Below are positions 43,959 through 53,403 of a stretch of 64,000 nt of DNA, piece after piece. The stretch covers positions 1-64,000 of the forward strand of contig NZ_KB899047.1 in the NCBI RefSeq assembly GCF_000377985.1, in the 5' to 3' direction. The notes beneath the pieces were generated by a model. That model did no database searches, had not been told where the DNA came from, and worked only from the letters and a program-made list of their open reading frames with translations. Position 1 is the stretch's first letter. Every line of letters begins with the position of its first letter. This stretch comes from Sporolactobacillus vineae DSM 21990 = SL153 (lineage in GTDB: Bacteria; Bacillota; Bacilli; Bacillales; Sporolactobacillaceae). Both the position numbers and the translations under genes were made by a program.

Positions 43959-44948
43959 TTGAAAAAGATACTTGTGCTGGCAACCGGCGGAACGATCGCA
44001 TCGACACCCCGGCAGGGAGGACTGGCTCCGGGGCTGCCCATCGATCAGTTTGCCGGTTATTTCGAACACAGCAAAACGGTGTCCGTCGACTTTAAGGTGC
44101 TTATGAATAAAGACAGTACGAATATGCAGCCGGAAGACTGGGTGACGATGGCCCGGACGATTCAGGAAAATCTGGTATTCTACGACAGCTTCATCATCAC
44201 CCATGGGACGGACACCATGGCCTATACTTCCGCAGCCCTTTCTTATCTGCTGCTGGGTATTCCGAAGACGGTGGTGATCACCGGATCCCAGGTTCCGGTA
44301 AGTTTTAAAAAGACCGACGCCCGAAAAAATATCAGGGATGCGCTCACGTTTGCTCAGAAGTCGGATATTCCCGGGGTTTTTATCATTTTTGATGGAAAAG
44401 CGATTCTTGGTACGCGGGCAATAAAGATGCGTACCAAGAGTTATGATGCATTTGAAAGTGTCAATTATCCTTATATTGCGGCGATCGATGGACAGAACAT
44501 CAGAGTGACATGCCGTCCGAAACCGGAGCAGGTGACGTTTAAGACCCATTTGGGGATCTGTCCGGAAGTTTTTCTTCTGAAGGCCTTTCCCGGACTGTCC
44601 CCGGATTTTTTTGATTACCTGAGTGAGCATATCAAAGGTTTGATCATCGAAAGTTTCGGTAACGGCGGCCTGCCGTTTCTGAGCAGAAATCTGGTGAACG
44701 GTGTGGCCGGACTGGTCCGCAAAGGTATCCCGGTGATCATCACGACGCAATGCCTTGAAGAGGGACAGAACATCAATCTGTATGAAGTGGGCAAGCGTGT
44801 CGCTGATGCCGGCGGAATCACCGCCGGCGACATGAACACGGAGACGATTGTTGCCAAACTGATGTGGGTACTCTCGCAGACTGCCGACCCGAAAACGATC
44901 AGGCAGATGATCCAGACATCGCTGGCTCACGATCTGGACTACATCTGA
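43959..44948 (+). CDS. ansA: L-asparaginase, type I
   Basis: About 329 residues. Both threonine-loop signatures are present: ILVLATGGTIAST and FIITHGTDTMAYTSAALSYL. It hydrolyses asparagine to aspartate and ammonia in the cytoplasm (no signal peptide). I favour TTG 43959 with GGGGA 8 bases upstream, which gives the usual short N-terminus before LVLATGG; ATG 43944 and TTG 43935 are alternatives in frame. Confidence 0.88.
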   Translation: MKKILVLATGGTIASTPRQGGLAPGLPIDQFAGYFEHSKTVSVDFKVLMNKDSTNMQPEDWVTMARTIQENLVFYDSFIITHGTDTMAYTSAALSYLLLGIPKTVVITGSQVPVSFKKTDARKNIRDALTFAQKSDIPGVFIIFDGKAILGTRAIKMRTKSYDAFESVNYPYIAAIDGQNIRVTCRPKPEQVTFKTHLGICPEVFLLKAFPGLSPDFFDYLSEHIKGLIIESFGNGGLPFLSRNLVNGVAGLVRKGIPVIITTQCLEEGQNINLYEVGKRVADAGGITAGDMNTETIVAKLMWVLSQTADPKTIRQMIQTSLAHDLDYI

Positions 44949-44973
44949 AGTGTGTGAAAGAAGATGAGTGTGA

Positions 44974-45078
44974 TCAAGTCTCCACTCCGGACAGTTTGGC
45001 GAAAATAGCTGAGGCGGACAGCGTAAATATACCGAAAAACAGCAAAACATAAGAAAGACGAGGGCTTAATGATTTCAA
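44974..45078 (-). pseudogene. Truncated start of a DMT transporter
   Basis: A TTG start with a good SD (AGGAG) leads to LSYVLLFFGIFTLSASAIFA then KLSGVET and a stop after 34 codons. This is the first helix of EamA transporters (F-x-x-S-A-S-x-I-F-x-K-L-S-G). The remaining nine helices are missing. Alternatively it is a one-helix small protein. Confidence 0.5.
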
Positions 45079-45270
45079 GGGAATCACTCCTGAAGCAGTT
45101 GATCAACGAAACAAACAGAGAAAGCATATCGCTTTCCCTGTTCACTGACCATTTTTTGCATTAAGTTCACGATGGTGTGCTGTGGATTGAAAACAGTGCG
45201 ACGCACCAACCATCGAGTGTTTCTTCAGATCATCAATTGGTCTGATTGTCTGAATGGACAGGTTTTTCCA

Positions 45271-46929
45271 TCAGAATGAGATCGTTGTATCTCCTAACTT
45301 CGCAATCAGTTTCATGTTTTCACTGTAGTCAACCGGACAGACAATGACATGGACATGTTCCGTATCATTCAGTGCCGTCTCCAGCGCCGGTCTTAATTCA
45401 TTCGCATGACGGATACGATACCCCTTCGCACCAAAACTTTCCGCGTACTGGACGAAGTCGGGGTTTTTGAAGTCGACCTCAGAATGGCGGTCCAGTTCCA
45501 GGTCCATTTTCCATTTGATCAGGCCGTAGGAATTGTCTTCCCAGATCAAGTTCACAATATGAATGTGCTCCCGTACGGCCGTTTCAATCTCCTGCGAATT
45601 CATCAGAAAACTGCCATCTCCCATAATGGCGACGACGCGCTGCCCGGGATTAGCCAGTTTGACGCCAATTGCCCCCGGCAAGGTCCAGCCCATCGTCGAC
45701 AGCCCATTGTCAATGATGCACGTCTGCGGCAGATACGTTGGATACAGCCTGGCCATCCACATCTTGACCGCTCCGGTATCCACCAGCGCAATATCGTCAT
45801 CCCTTAATGCCTTGCGTGTCTCATAAACAATTTTCTGCGGTTTAAGAGGGAACTGATCATCAGTGGCGCCGACTTCCAGTTCCTGATTGACCCGTGCCTT
45901 GATCTTGGCCGGTTGTGAGTCGAAATGAATGCTTTTACCTTTCAGAGCTTCGATCAGGCAGGAAAGGCTGGCATTGATGTTGGCCACAATGTTCAGGGTG
46001 GCATTGTAATGACTGTCTGTGTCTTCCTTATAAGTATTGATATGAATGATCTTCTTGTTGCCTTCAGGATTTATTTTGACCGGATCAAATTGCTGGATCG
46101 AAAAACCGACAGTGATAATCAGATCCGACCGGTCAAAGGCAAAATTACCGTAATCATGGCGCATGAATCCGACAACACCCAGTGCGTTGGGCAAGCGGTC
46201 ACTGATGACGCCCTTTCCTTCAAAGGTTGTGGCAACCGGGACATTCAGCAGTTTACTTAACGCGACCAGATTTTTTTCAGCCTGAATGCGGACGACACCA
46301 TTACCGGCTAAAATGATCGGGTGCTGCGCACTCTGGATAATCCTTACCGCCTGATCAACGTCCTCCCGGGTCGGCATTGTTTTTGAAATGGGGGCCACAG
46401 GTATCGGGCGAACGGTTGGGTCGACGCTCATTTTCTCCACATCCTGGGGCAGGCTCAGATAAGAGGCACCGGGTTTGTTTCGTTTGGCCGCGGAAAACGC
46501 CTTTCTGACCAGCTCCGGGACAGATTGCGGGGTCAAAACCGTTCTTGAAAACTGTGTGATCGGTTTGAACAGCGAAACCAGGTCAATGACCTGATGGGAT
46601 TCCTTGTGAATCCGGTTCAGGCCGCCCTGGGCACTGATCGCGACGATCGGTGTCGTATTTAGTTCGGCATCGGCGACACCGAGAACCAGGTTCAGGGCAC
46701 CGGGACCCAGCGTCGCGATACAGACCCCGGGAATTCCGGTAACCCGTCCATAGAGATCAGCCATAAACGCTGCGCCCTGTTCGTGACGGACGAGAATGAA
46801 TTTTATTTTCGAGCGGTTAAGTGCATCAACAAGCTGTATATTTTCTTCGCCGGGGATGCCGAATGCGTACTTAACTCCTTCATTTTCCAGACATTCGACA
46901 ATCAGATCGGCGACTGTTTTATCAGCCAT
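45271..46929 (-). CDS. alsS: Acetolactate synthase, catabolic type
   Basis: The 552-residue ThDP enzyme has FILVRHEQGAAFMADLYGRV (catalytic Glu in the N-terminal PYR domain), a central domain and the ThDP/Mg motif GDGSFLMNSQEIETAV. It joins two pyruvates to acetolactate; without a regulatory subunit nearby it fits the AlsS (acetoin/pH homeostasis) type. No alsD follows. ATG 46929 has an AAGGGGAT SD; an upstream in-frame extension to 47061 is not protein-like. A TTGTGG/TATAAT pair (19-bp spacer) on the minus strand near 46970-47000 may be its promoter. Confidence 0.88.
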   Translation of the reverse strand: MADKTVADLIVECLENEGVKYAFGIPGEENIQLVDALNRSKIKFILVRHEQGAAFMADLYGRVTGIPGVCIATLGPGALNLVLGVADAELNTTPIVAISAQGGLNRIHKESHQVIDLVSLFKPITQFSRTVLTPQSVPELVRKAFSAAKRNKPGASYLSLPQDVEKMSVDPTVRPIPVAPISKTMPTREDVDQAVRIIQSAQHPIILAGNGVVRIQAEKNLVALSKLLNVPVATTFEGKGVISDRLPNALGVVGFMRHDYGNFAFDRSDLIITVGFSIQQFDPVKINPEGNKKIIHINTYKEDTDSHYNATLNIVANINASLSCLIEALKGKSIHFDSQPAKIKARVNQELEVGATDDQFPLKPQKIVYETRKALRDDDIALVDTGAVKMWMARLYPTYLPQTCIIDNGLSTMGWTLPGAIGVKLANPGQRVVAIMGDGSFLMNSQEIETAVREHIHIVNLIWEDNSYGLIKWKMDLELDRHSEVDFKNPDFVQYAESFGAKGYRIRHANELRPALETALNDTEHVHVIVCPVDYSENMKLIAKLGDTTISF

Positions 46930-47093
46930 TCTTTCAATCCCCTTCCTGACAGGCAGGTCCTGTGTAATCATTATATACTGCTTTACCGGTACATCCACAA
47001 TAGCGAATCCCGCAAATTTTTGCAAAATAGTTTCCATACTTTTTCCAGGCTGGTCTTGCATTAACAGGGAAAATATGATTTAATCAATAAGTC

Positions 47094-47114
47094 AAATCGT
47101 AATTATTACGATTT
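47094..47114. promoter_or_regulatory. Zur box
   Basis: AAATCGTAAT and ATTACGATTT flank a single T, a perfect 21-bp palindrome identical to the Bacillus Zur consensus. It lies about 50 bases before the znuA start and about 165 from alsS. Confidence 0.92.
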
Positions 47115-47164
47115 GTGGGTTCGTGACATCATTTTATTATTAATATCCTAAGGAGTCCCAAAGA

Positions 47165-48058
47165 ATGAAAAAATTTATCCATCAAGTGGAGTTCATGTTC
47201 GGCTGCTTATTATTCATCAGCCTCCTTTCCGGTTGCGGCCAATCAGGGGCAGCTGACACGAGCGGCAAAATCAATGTTGTTGCAGCTGAAGACTTTTACG
47301 GCGAAGTGGCTAAAGCAGTCGGAGCAAATCATGTTGCAGTCACCTCAATTATTGACAAACCGAGTGTGGATCCGCACGACTATGAACCGACCACGGGAAC
47401 AGCACGGTCTGTCAGTCAGGCAAAACTGATCATCAGCAACGGTCTGGGTTACGACGGCTGGATCGACAAACTGGTACAGAATAGTGAAGATCAAACCGTT
47501 GTCCGTGTCGGTGAAGGGCTAATGAACAAAAAAGACGGGGATAATGAACATCTCTGGTATCAGCCGGACACCATGCCGAAACTGGCTGACGATCTGGCGG
47601 AGAAATTCGGGAAAATCGATCCAAAACATGCCTCTGTATTTAAAGAAAACGCGAAAAAGTATATTCAAAGCATCAAGCCTGTGAAAGATGAAATTGCTCT
47701 ACTCAGTAAGAAATCAGATGGCAGACGGGTCGATGTGTCCGAACCTGTTTTCGACTATACATTGCAGGCGATCGGCTATCGCGTCGCAAACACACATTTC
47801 TCCCTTGCTGTCGATCAGGGATCAGATCCGTCCCCGAAAGATATTGCCGGAATGCAGGCAGATATTAAGGGGAGACGCATTGCGTTCTTCGTCTGCAATA
47901 CCCAGAACATTGACCCGATGGTGAAAAAGATGGTTGCATTGAGTAAACAGTATCACGTACCGGTTGTGAGCGTCACGGAGACACTTCCGAAGGGGAAAGA
48001 TTATAAAGCGTGGATGATGGATCAGCTGAAACAGGTTGAGGCGGTTCAGAACAAATAA
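47165..48058 (+). CDS. znuA: Zinc ABC transporter substrate-binding lipoprotein (ZnuA/AdcA type)
   Basis: The 297-residue precursor has a lipobox ending LLSGC (Cys24), then the cluster A-I fold: NVVAAEDFYGEVAKAVGANH, DPHDYEPTTGTARSV with a metal-ligand His, EHLWYQPDTMPKLADDL with the second His, and further ligands near NTHFSLAVDQ. There is no His-rich loop. It captures Zn2+ (possibly Mn2+) outside the cell. The perfect Zur box supports zinc. The ABC permease and ATPase are not adjacent, so they must be encoded elsewhere. Confidence 0.9.
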   Translation: MKKFIHQVEFMFGCLLFISLLSGCGQSGAADTSGKINVVAAEDFYGEVAKAVGANHVAVTSIIDKPSVDPHDYEPTTGTARSVSQAKLIISNGLGYDGWIDKLVQNSEDQTVVRVGEGLMNKKDGDNEHLWYQPDTMPKLADDLAEKFGKIDPKHASVFKENAKKYIQSIKPVKDEIALLSKKSDGRRVDVSEPVFDYTLQAIGYRVANTHFSLAVDQGSDPSPKDIAGMQADIKGRRIAFFVCNTQNIDPMVKKMVALSKQYHVPVVSVTETLPKGKDYKAWMMDQLKQVEAVQNK

Positions 48059-48209
48059 CCGTATACCCTTACAGAAGCAGAGAGAAACTTATTTATTCTC
48101 TCTGTTTTCTTTTGAATAGACTCCGTTTAGTCATCGTGCTGATTTTGTCACGTCATCGTTTGGAGCGGAAGGCGCAAATTGGCGCAGTTGAGGTAACGTG
48201 GATCAAAAC

Positions 48210-49100
48210 TCAGCATTTTAGGACTGCCGGTTTCTTTGCTTTTTTATGATGTCCGGTCAGTGTATAGGACAGAGCGATGAAGATCATCAGGATACCAAGA
48301 ATCTGCAGCCAGGATGGCGTAAAACCAGTAATAAACACATCAAGCAAAATGGCAACAAGCGGATCCAGATAGGTGAGCGCCGAGATCACTGGGGTCGGCA
48401 GTGCCCGAAGGCTGCTGTAGAAGAGCAGGTAAACGATGCCTGTGTGAACGACACCGGTGAAAATGCTGTAGAACCAGTTGGCTGCCGTCAGGTGCAAATA
48501 GAGGGAATAATGGACGAAAGGCAGCAGCATCAATACGCCGATTAAGGTCTGAATGATGGTCACCAGATAGGGACTGGCCTCATGAATATATTTTCCGGTA
48601 ATGATCACCAGGGCGTAGAGACACGCGGCGATCAGGGCGAGCAGCGGACCCTGAACGGACATTCCGCTTTTCAGATCTGCAGGACTGATTCCGGAGATCA
48701 GTACCGTACCGGCGAAGGCCAGAAGGACCGCACCAAAGCCGATCAACCGTATTTTATCTCTGAAGATGAACCAACCGATAAGCAGCACGATGATCGGTGC
48801 CAGATTATAGATCGAAATAGCGACCGTAATCGCTGTCTTCTCAAATGCGGCGAAGAAAAAAATCCAGTTCAGCACGAGAAAGATACCGCCGACGATGATG
48901 ACGCCCATTTCCTTAAGCGCCCAGGTTTCATGCCTGTATTGGCCGCTGATCAGCCAGTATAGGCTAAGGAACACCGTGGCGCAGATGCAGCGGACAAAAA
49001 CAAGTTCCATGGAAGGAAGCCCGGTCAGCCGGGAGAAAAAGCCGATCGAACCGAAAATAGACATGGCGATACTCAATTTGATAAAAGCGGCTTTATTCAC
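48210..49100 (-). CDS. DMT-superfamily (EamA) transporter
   Basis: The 296-residue protein has ten helices and two EamA repeats: AAFIKLSIAMSIFGSIGFFS, LVFVRCICATVFLSLYWL, KTAITVAISIYNLAPIIVLL, and second-repeat PVISALTYLDPLVAILLDVF. The C-terminus is basic. It is a probable exporter of unknown substrate. A dispersed-repeat-like scrap (TTTGGAGCGGAAGGCGC, near 48159) lies downstream. Confidence 0.86.
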   Translation of the reverse strand: MNKAAFIKLSIAMSIFGSIGFFSRLTGLPSMELVFVRCICATVFLSLYWLISGQYRHETWALKEMGVIIVGGIFLVLNWIFFFAAFEKTAITVAISIYNLAPIIVLLIGWFIFRDKIRLIGFGAVLLAFAGTVLISGISPADLKSGMSVQGPLLALIAACLYALVIITGKYIHEASPYLVTIIQTLIGVLMLLPFVHYSLYLHLTAANWFYSIFTGVVHTGIVYLLFYSSLRALPTPVISALTYLDPLVAILLDVFITGFTPSWLQILGILMIFIALSYTLTGHHKKAKKPAVLKC

Positions 49101-49146
49101 TGTTTGATGCCTCTTTGATTTTACTTAATTGAAAGAATCCGATCAT

Positions 49147-49527
49147 TCAGGTCAATAGATTATTTTCTATCATACTACCAATGGCAAATCCGGTGAAAGC
49201 GGAAAGGATTCCGAAAATATAAGTGCATCCGATATAAAGGAAGAAAGTCCGGTTCTTTTTCCGGCGAATCAGCTCGATATTCTCGACATTGAATGTGGAA
49301 AAAGTTGTATATGTGCCGATAAAGCCAGTGCCGAGAAGCAGCGCAGCCTGAGTGCCGATGTTCATTCCTGTTAAGCAGCCAAGAACGAGAGATCCGGAAA
49401 GATTAATGAGAAACGTCGCCAATGGAAATGCATGTCCCCATTTGCGGGAGATATATTTCGTGGCAAGCACCCGTGCAAGAACACCGAATGCCGCACCGGC
49501 GGCAACCAGCAGAAAGTTAACGGCCAT
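49147..49527 (-). CDS. crcB2: Fluoride channel FluC/CrcB, second subunit
   Basis: The 126-residue protein has four helices with the family motifs GAAFGVLARVLATKYI, FPLATFLINLSGSLVLG (N-x-x-G), GTGFIGTYTTFSTF. It lets fluoride leave the cell. It overlaps the upstream crcB by 11 bases. Paired crcB genes are usual in Bacilli and may form a heterodimer. The pair sits behind a fluoride riboswitch. Confidence 0.92.
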   Translation of the reverse strand: MAVNFLLVAAGAAFGVLARVLATKYISRKWGHAFPLATFLINLSGSLVLGCLTGMNIGTQAALLLGTGFIGTYTTFSTFNVENIELIRRKKNRTFFLYIGCTYIFGILSAFTGFAIGSMIENNLLT

Positions 49528-49927
49528 GGCGGAAAGCCCCCTTAAAGCGGATCAGCAGCAGCTTGCTGGCACGGTAACCGAGAATGGCCGCCAGCAGTCC
49601 GCCGATTGCGCTGGTCAGTATGTAACTGATGGCGATCAGCGGATGGACGCGAATGAGCTGTGCGGATTCCAAAGCAAAAGTTGAAAACGTGGTGAAACTG
49701 CCGACAAATCCGGTCCCCATCAAGGTGATCATTTGCGCGGACAGCCAGGGCATCCAGGTAAGAAACCGGACAATGAAGGCGAGCAGAAAACAGCCGGCAA
49801 GATTAATGATCAAGGTTGCCAGCGGAAAGGATCCTGTATGTATCAGAAGCTCGACGGCATACCTTGCCACGGCACCCATCATACCAAACAGGACCAAATA
49901 GACGTGATTCAGAACAGTTCGGTTCAA
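49517..49927 (-). CDS. crcB1: Fluoride channel FluC/CrcB, first subunit
   Basis: At 136 residues it has GMMGAVARYAVELLI, FPLATLIINLAGCFLLAF and GTGFVGSFTTFSTFALES, the phenylalanine box and N-x-x-G of Fluc channels. The start is TTG 49927, 7 bases after AGGAGGAG. It is first gene after the fluoride riboswitch and is translationally coupled to the second crcB. Confidence 0.93.
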   Translation of the reverse strand: MNRTVLNHVYLVLFGMMGAVARYAVELLIHTGSFPLATLIINLAGCFLLAFIVRFLTWMPWLSAQMITLMGTGFVGSFTTFSTFALESAQLIRVHPLIAISYILTSAIGGLLAAILGYRASKLLLIRFKGAFRHGR

Positions 49928-49946
49928 AATGACTCCTCCTTAATTA

Positions 49947-50044
49947 AAATAAAAACGTCTACCCAAGAGTACCGATAAGCGGCCTCAGGGCAGACGTTAT
50001 CAACTGTATCGAAGCAGTAGTTCACGGCGAACGTCATCGCCTGT
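49947..50044 (-). ncRNA. Fluoride riboswitch (crcB motif) with terminator
   Basis: On the minus strand the aptamer reads GGCGATGACGTTCGCC, GTGAACTACTGC, then GTTGATAACGTCTGCC, matching the crcB-motif order (GGNGAUGGNGUUCGCC ... AACNRC ... UGAU-x-CGUCUNCC). The last part, ACGTCTGCCC, can pair with GGGTAGACGT followed by TTTTTATTTT, forming a transcription terminator. Fluoride binding should stabilise the aptamer and allow crcB transcription. Confidence 0.9.
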
Positions 50045-50099
50045 GAAATGGTTAAATCCAGATTAACACAATCAGAAAGTGTGTACAAACTGGCGTCGA

Positions 50100-51140
50100 T
50101 TACCTTGACCATACGGACAGAAGAATCGCTACAGTGATGATTCCGATGACCACCATCCATGCGCCGGGCCGGGCCATGTTTATGGTATAGCCGATGCCGA
50201 CTCTTTTCTCCACAAAAAGCGACGGATCCGAACGATTGAAATAGAATTGCCCCCACAGCCATTTTGCATCGTCATCAAGAATCGGTCCGGAAGGGGTCTT
50301 TGATCGTGCAAAGCGAAAATAGATCAGCATCATCACCGGTAACAGGATGATCACGGCAATGGTCGGAGCAATTAACCAGATTTGTGAGACCGGATGGATA
50401 AAACTGATGACAATCACAAGGAAAATCAATTCAGTAATCAGTCCCGTAACGATCATGAGCAGAGTCATCAGTTTGCGAAAACGAGCATAATCAGGTGCGG
50501 CCTTCGGATTGCCTTTTACCGAAGCGGGAGCCCGACGTATAAAGAGGACGAGTACGGCCAGCATGAGTTCAAAGAAAACCGGTGAAAGGACAGTCATCCA
50601 TGACTTTGGTGCCCAATGGTCGGGGCCGGTCAGGCCGAAATGCGTCGGAATCGACGATGGCATATAAGGGTAACCAAGGATAGCAACGATAAATGTGGCG
50701 ATCATTAAAGGTAGCAGTATCAGCAGCCAGGAGAGTGGAAACAGTGTCTCCTTATCTCCTTTAACAGCGACAATGACATTTCGGGAGCTCAGTTCAGGAT
50801 CCGGTTTGTTCATTTGTTTGTAAGCCCTAGTTTTTCGCGTGGCGGCATAGAACACCAGCGTTTCGACAAGAATCAGCAAGGCGAGGGACAGATTGAACGC
50901 AAGCATGTCGTTGGTCCATCCTGCCGCAACCAGCGGAGCAAGGATGATCAGAATCGCAAATACGGCGAACACAGCGGAAATCAGGTAAGCCCGGATGATT
51001 TTTCTCACATTGTCATTCTTCCAGATCTGATCATCGGCGAAAACGACGCCGAAAACCACATTTCTGCGTGAAAACCAGGGCTGCGCAATAAAAAGAGCAG
51101 AGATAAAAAAGTAGATACCCAAAAATGTGATGAGATTCAT
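50100..51140 (-). CDS. DUF1648/DUF5808 membrane protein
   Basis: The 346-residue protein has about eight helices. The middle carries the DUF1648 motif (LGYPYMPSSIPTHFGLTGPD) and the C-terminus a DUF5808-like segment (DDAKWLWGQFYFNRSDPSLF, VEKRVGIGYTINMARP). It overlaps the upstream GntR gene by 4 bases. This two-gene unit is common in Bacilli; a link to envelope stress or SdpI-like immunity is only inferred from DUF1648. Confidence 0.8.
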   Translation of the reverse strand: MNLITFLGIYFFISALFIAQPWFSRRNVVFGVVFADDQIWKNDNVRKIIRAYLISAVFAVFAILIILAPLVAAGWTNDMLAFNLSLALLILVETLVFYAATRKTRAYKQMNKPDPELSSRNVIVAVKGDKETLFPLSWLLILLPLMIATFIVAILGYPYMPSSIPTHFGLTGPDHWAPKSWMTVLSPVFFELMLAVLVLFIRRAPASVKGNPKAAPDYARFRKLMTLLMIVTGLITELIFLVIVISFIHPVSQIWLIAPTIAVIILLPVMMLIYFRFARSKTPSGPILDDDAKWLWGQFYFNRSDPSLFVEKRVGIGYTINMARPGAWMVVIGIITVAILLSVWSR

Positions 51141-51529
51141 GACCCTTTTCCCTCCAGTTCATCGTAGTAATGGTCAATCATATGATGCAGGACTGTCCGG
51201 TCAATCTTCAGGGACAGGGCATCGGAAACCAGTGCCTGAATCCGTCTGCCGGATGACTCGATAAAACCGGCAGCATTCTTCGCCGTATCCCCGGCCCGCA
51301 CAAAGGTACCGCGGCTGCGCTGAATTTCAATGAAGCCGTCACGCTGAAGCAGCTTGTATGCCTTATTGACGGTGTGCAAATTGACACCGATCTCTGCACC
51401 AAGCGTTCGTACGGACGGAAGCGGATCTCCATCCCGGAGCTGACCGGAAGCGATACCACTGACAATTTCATCCCGAATCTGCTGATAAATGGGTTGATCC
51501 GATGATCCCAGATCAATCGAGAGCTGCAT
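51137..51529 (-). CDS. GntR-family regulator, YtrA subfamily
   Basis: At 130 residues it has the winged HTH (PIYQQIRDEIVSGIASGQLR, PSVRTLGAEIGVNLHTVNKA) and a short helical tail instead of a large effector domain, as in YtrA. It probably represses its own operon with the DUF1648 gene. Upstream are direct repeats GTTCTAACTGTTCTA (51548-51562) and a TATAAT-like element, a likely operator/promoter. The 300 bases beyond (to 51873) hold no other gene. Confidence 0.87.
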   Translation of the reverse strand: MQLSIDLGSSDQPIYQQIRDEIVSGIASGQLRDGDPLPSVRTLGAEIGVNLHTVNKAYKLLQRDGFIEIQRSRGTFVRAGDTAKNAAGFIESSGRRIQALVSDALSLKIDRTVLHHMIDHYYDELEGKGS

Positions 51530-51873
51530 GACGAATCCCTTCCTTCTGTTCTAACTGTTCTATATTATATATAACACAAAAGGATTTGTCTGTGCAAGAG
51601 AATGTACCGTTGTTCACCAGCCCATTTGACCGGATTCTTTGGCAAAACCGAGATTCATATGATCGTCCCGGGGATATTCGTCGTCATATGTAGAACAAGC
51701 TGATGATTAATACCGGCGTCAATCAGACGGTTCCGGGGCTCTTTTTTGTTCATAAATTGTTCATATTAAGGGTATAGGCTGATTGATGTGCCTGTAAAAA
51801 AGTTGGCATTCGTTTCATCTGTGGTAAAAAGAGGCTGGAAAGTTTGATTTTTTAGAAGTGAGGAGATTTGTTC

Positions 51874-53352
51874 ATGAATACAGCAACACGGCCGGTTGAT
51901 ATCGACGGCAATCCGTACAACAGAATGTTTCTGATTATTGTCCTGCTTGTCGGGGCCTTTTGTACAATTCTGAATCAGACACTTCTGGCCACGGCCCTGC
52001 CGGATATTATGAAAGATTTTAAGATCACGGCGTCGACCGGCCAGTGGCTGACGACGGCATTCCTGCTGATGAACGGCATCATGATTCCGGTGACGGCGCT
52101 GCTGATCAATAAGATCAGTTCCAAGACATTGTATATTGCATCGATGACCATCTTTCTACTGGGTACCATTCTCGCAGCGGTCGCTCCGAATTTTACAGTT
52201 CTGCTGATCGGACGGATCGTTCAGGCTTCAGGAGCCGGCATTATGATGCCTCTGATGCAGACAATTTTTCTGCTGATCTTCCCCAGGGAGAAGCGCGGTA
52301 TGGCCATGGGTCTTGCCGGGCTGGTCATTGCGTTTGCGCCGGCGATCGGACCGACACTTTCCGGATGGATCGTCGACACGTATACCTGGCGGGATCTGTT
52401 CTATATGATTATCCCGATCACTGCGATCGTGATCATTCTTTCTTTTATCGCAATGAAAAAGGTCGTTCCGCTGACATACCCGAAGCTTGATTTCCTTTCG
52501 ATCGTGCTGTCTACGGTTGGTTTCGGCGGACTGCTCTACGGTTTCAGTGTCGTCGGAAATGACGGCTGGTCGAGTAAAACGGTGATTTCTTGGCTGATCA
52601 TCGGCATCGTGTTTGTTGCGCTGTTTGTCTGGCGGCAGCTGGCCATGAAAGAGCCGATGCTCGAACTCCGTGTATTTAAGTCACCGATTTTCTCCCTATC
52701 AGTTGCGATCAGCAGTTTTGTTATGATGGCGATGATCGGTGCGGAACTTGTCCTTCCGCTTTATATCCAGAATGTCCGTGGTGAGAGTGCTTTCCATTCG
52801 GGGCTGATGCTTCTGCCCGGTGCGGTTGTGATGGGGATGATGAGTCCTGTGACCGGGATGATTTTCGACCGGATCGGTGCCCGCAAGCTGGCGATCACAG
52901 GTATCTTTGTACTGACTGCAGGAACCGTTCCATTTATGTTTCTGACCGACCATACCAGCATCATTTCGATTGTGATTGCTTATGCGATTCGGTTCCTGGG
53001 GATCTCAATGGTTATGATGCCGATCACCACTGCAGGGATGAACGCACTGTCCAACACAATGATGAGCCACGGTACGGCGGCAAACAACACGATCCGGACG
53101 GTTGCCGGTTCGATTGGTACGGCGATTCTCGTCAGTGTCATGACCTCAGTAACCAACAATCAGTCTCCGGCATCCAGTATGAGAAAGCTGGATCCGGCGC
53201 AATACGGGCAGAAAATGCTTGACGCGGTGATGAATGGTATGAACGCGACATTTCTTGTGGCTGTCGGTTTCTGTCTCCTGACGCTCGTTCTGACCTTTTT
53301 TGTTAAAGGGAAACAGAAACAATTTTCAAAGACCGGTTCGGCAGCCGACTAA
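51874..53352 (+). CDS. MFS drug exporter, DHA2 family (LmrB/EmrB type)
   Basis: At 492 residues it has 14 predicted helices. Markers are LNQTLLATALPDIMKDFKIT, the GRIVQASGAGIMMPLMQTI motif C region, and FPREKRGMAMGLAGLVIAFA. It expels lipophilic drugs by proton antiport. ATG 51874 lies 8 bases after GAGGAG. It is followed by a DUF4811 gene, the same pairing as in lactobacilli with LmrB. Confidence 0.88.
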   Translation: MNTATRPVDIDGNPYNRMFLIIVLLVGAFCTILNQTLLATALPDIMKDFKITASTGQWLTTAFLLMNGIMIPVTALLINKISSKTLYIASMTIFLLGTILAAVAPNFTVLLIGRIVQASGAGIMMPLMQTIFLLIFPREKRGMAMGLAGLVIAFAPAIGPTLSGWIVDTYTWRDLFYMIIPITAIVIILSFIAMKKVVPLTYPKLDFLSIVLSTVGFGGLLYGFSVVGNDGWSSKTVISWLIIGIVFVALFVWRQLAMKEPMLELRVFKSPIFSLSVAISSFVMMAMIGAELVLPLYIQNVRGESAFHSGLMLLPGAVVMGMMSPVTGMIFDRIGARKLAITGIFVLTAGTVPFMFLTDHTSIISIVIAYAIRFLGISMVMMPITTAGMNALSNTMMSHGTAANNTIRTVAGSIGTAILVSVMTSVTNNQSPASSMRKLDPAQYGQKMLDAVMNGMNATFLVAVGFCLLTLVLTFFVKGKQKQFSKTGSAAD

Positions 53353-53403
53353 TCACAACTTGTGTCACGGCTTATCGATAATAAAGATCAGGAAGTGGAA
53401 CTA

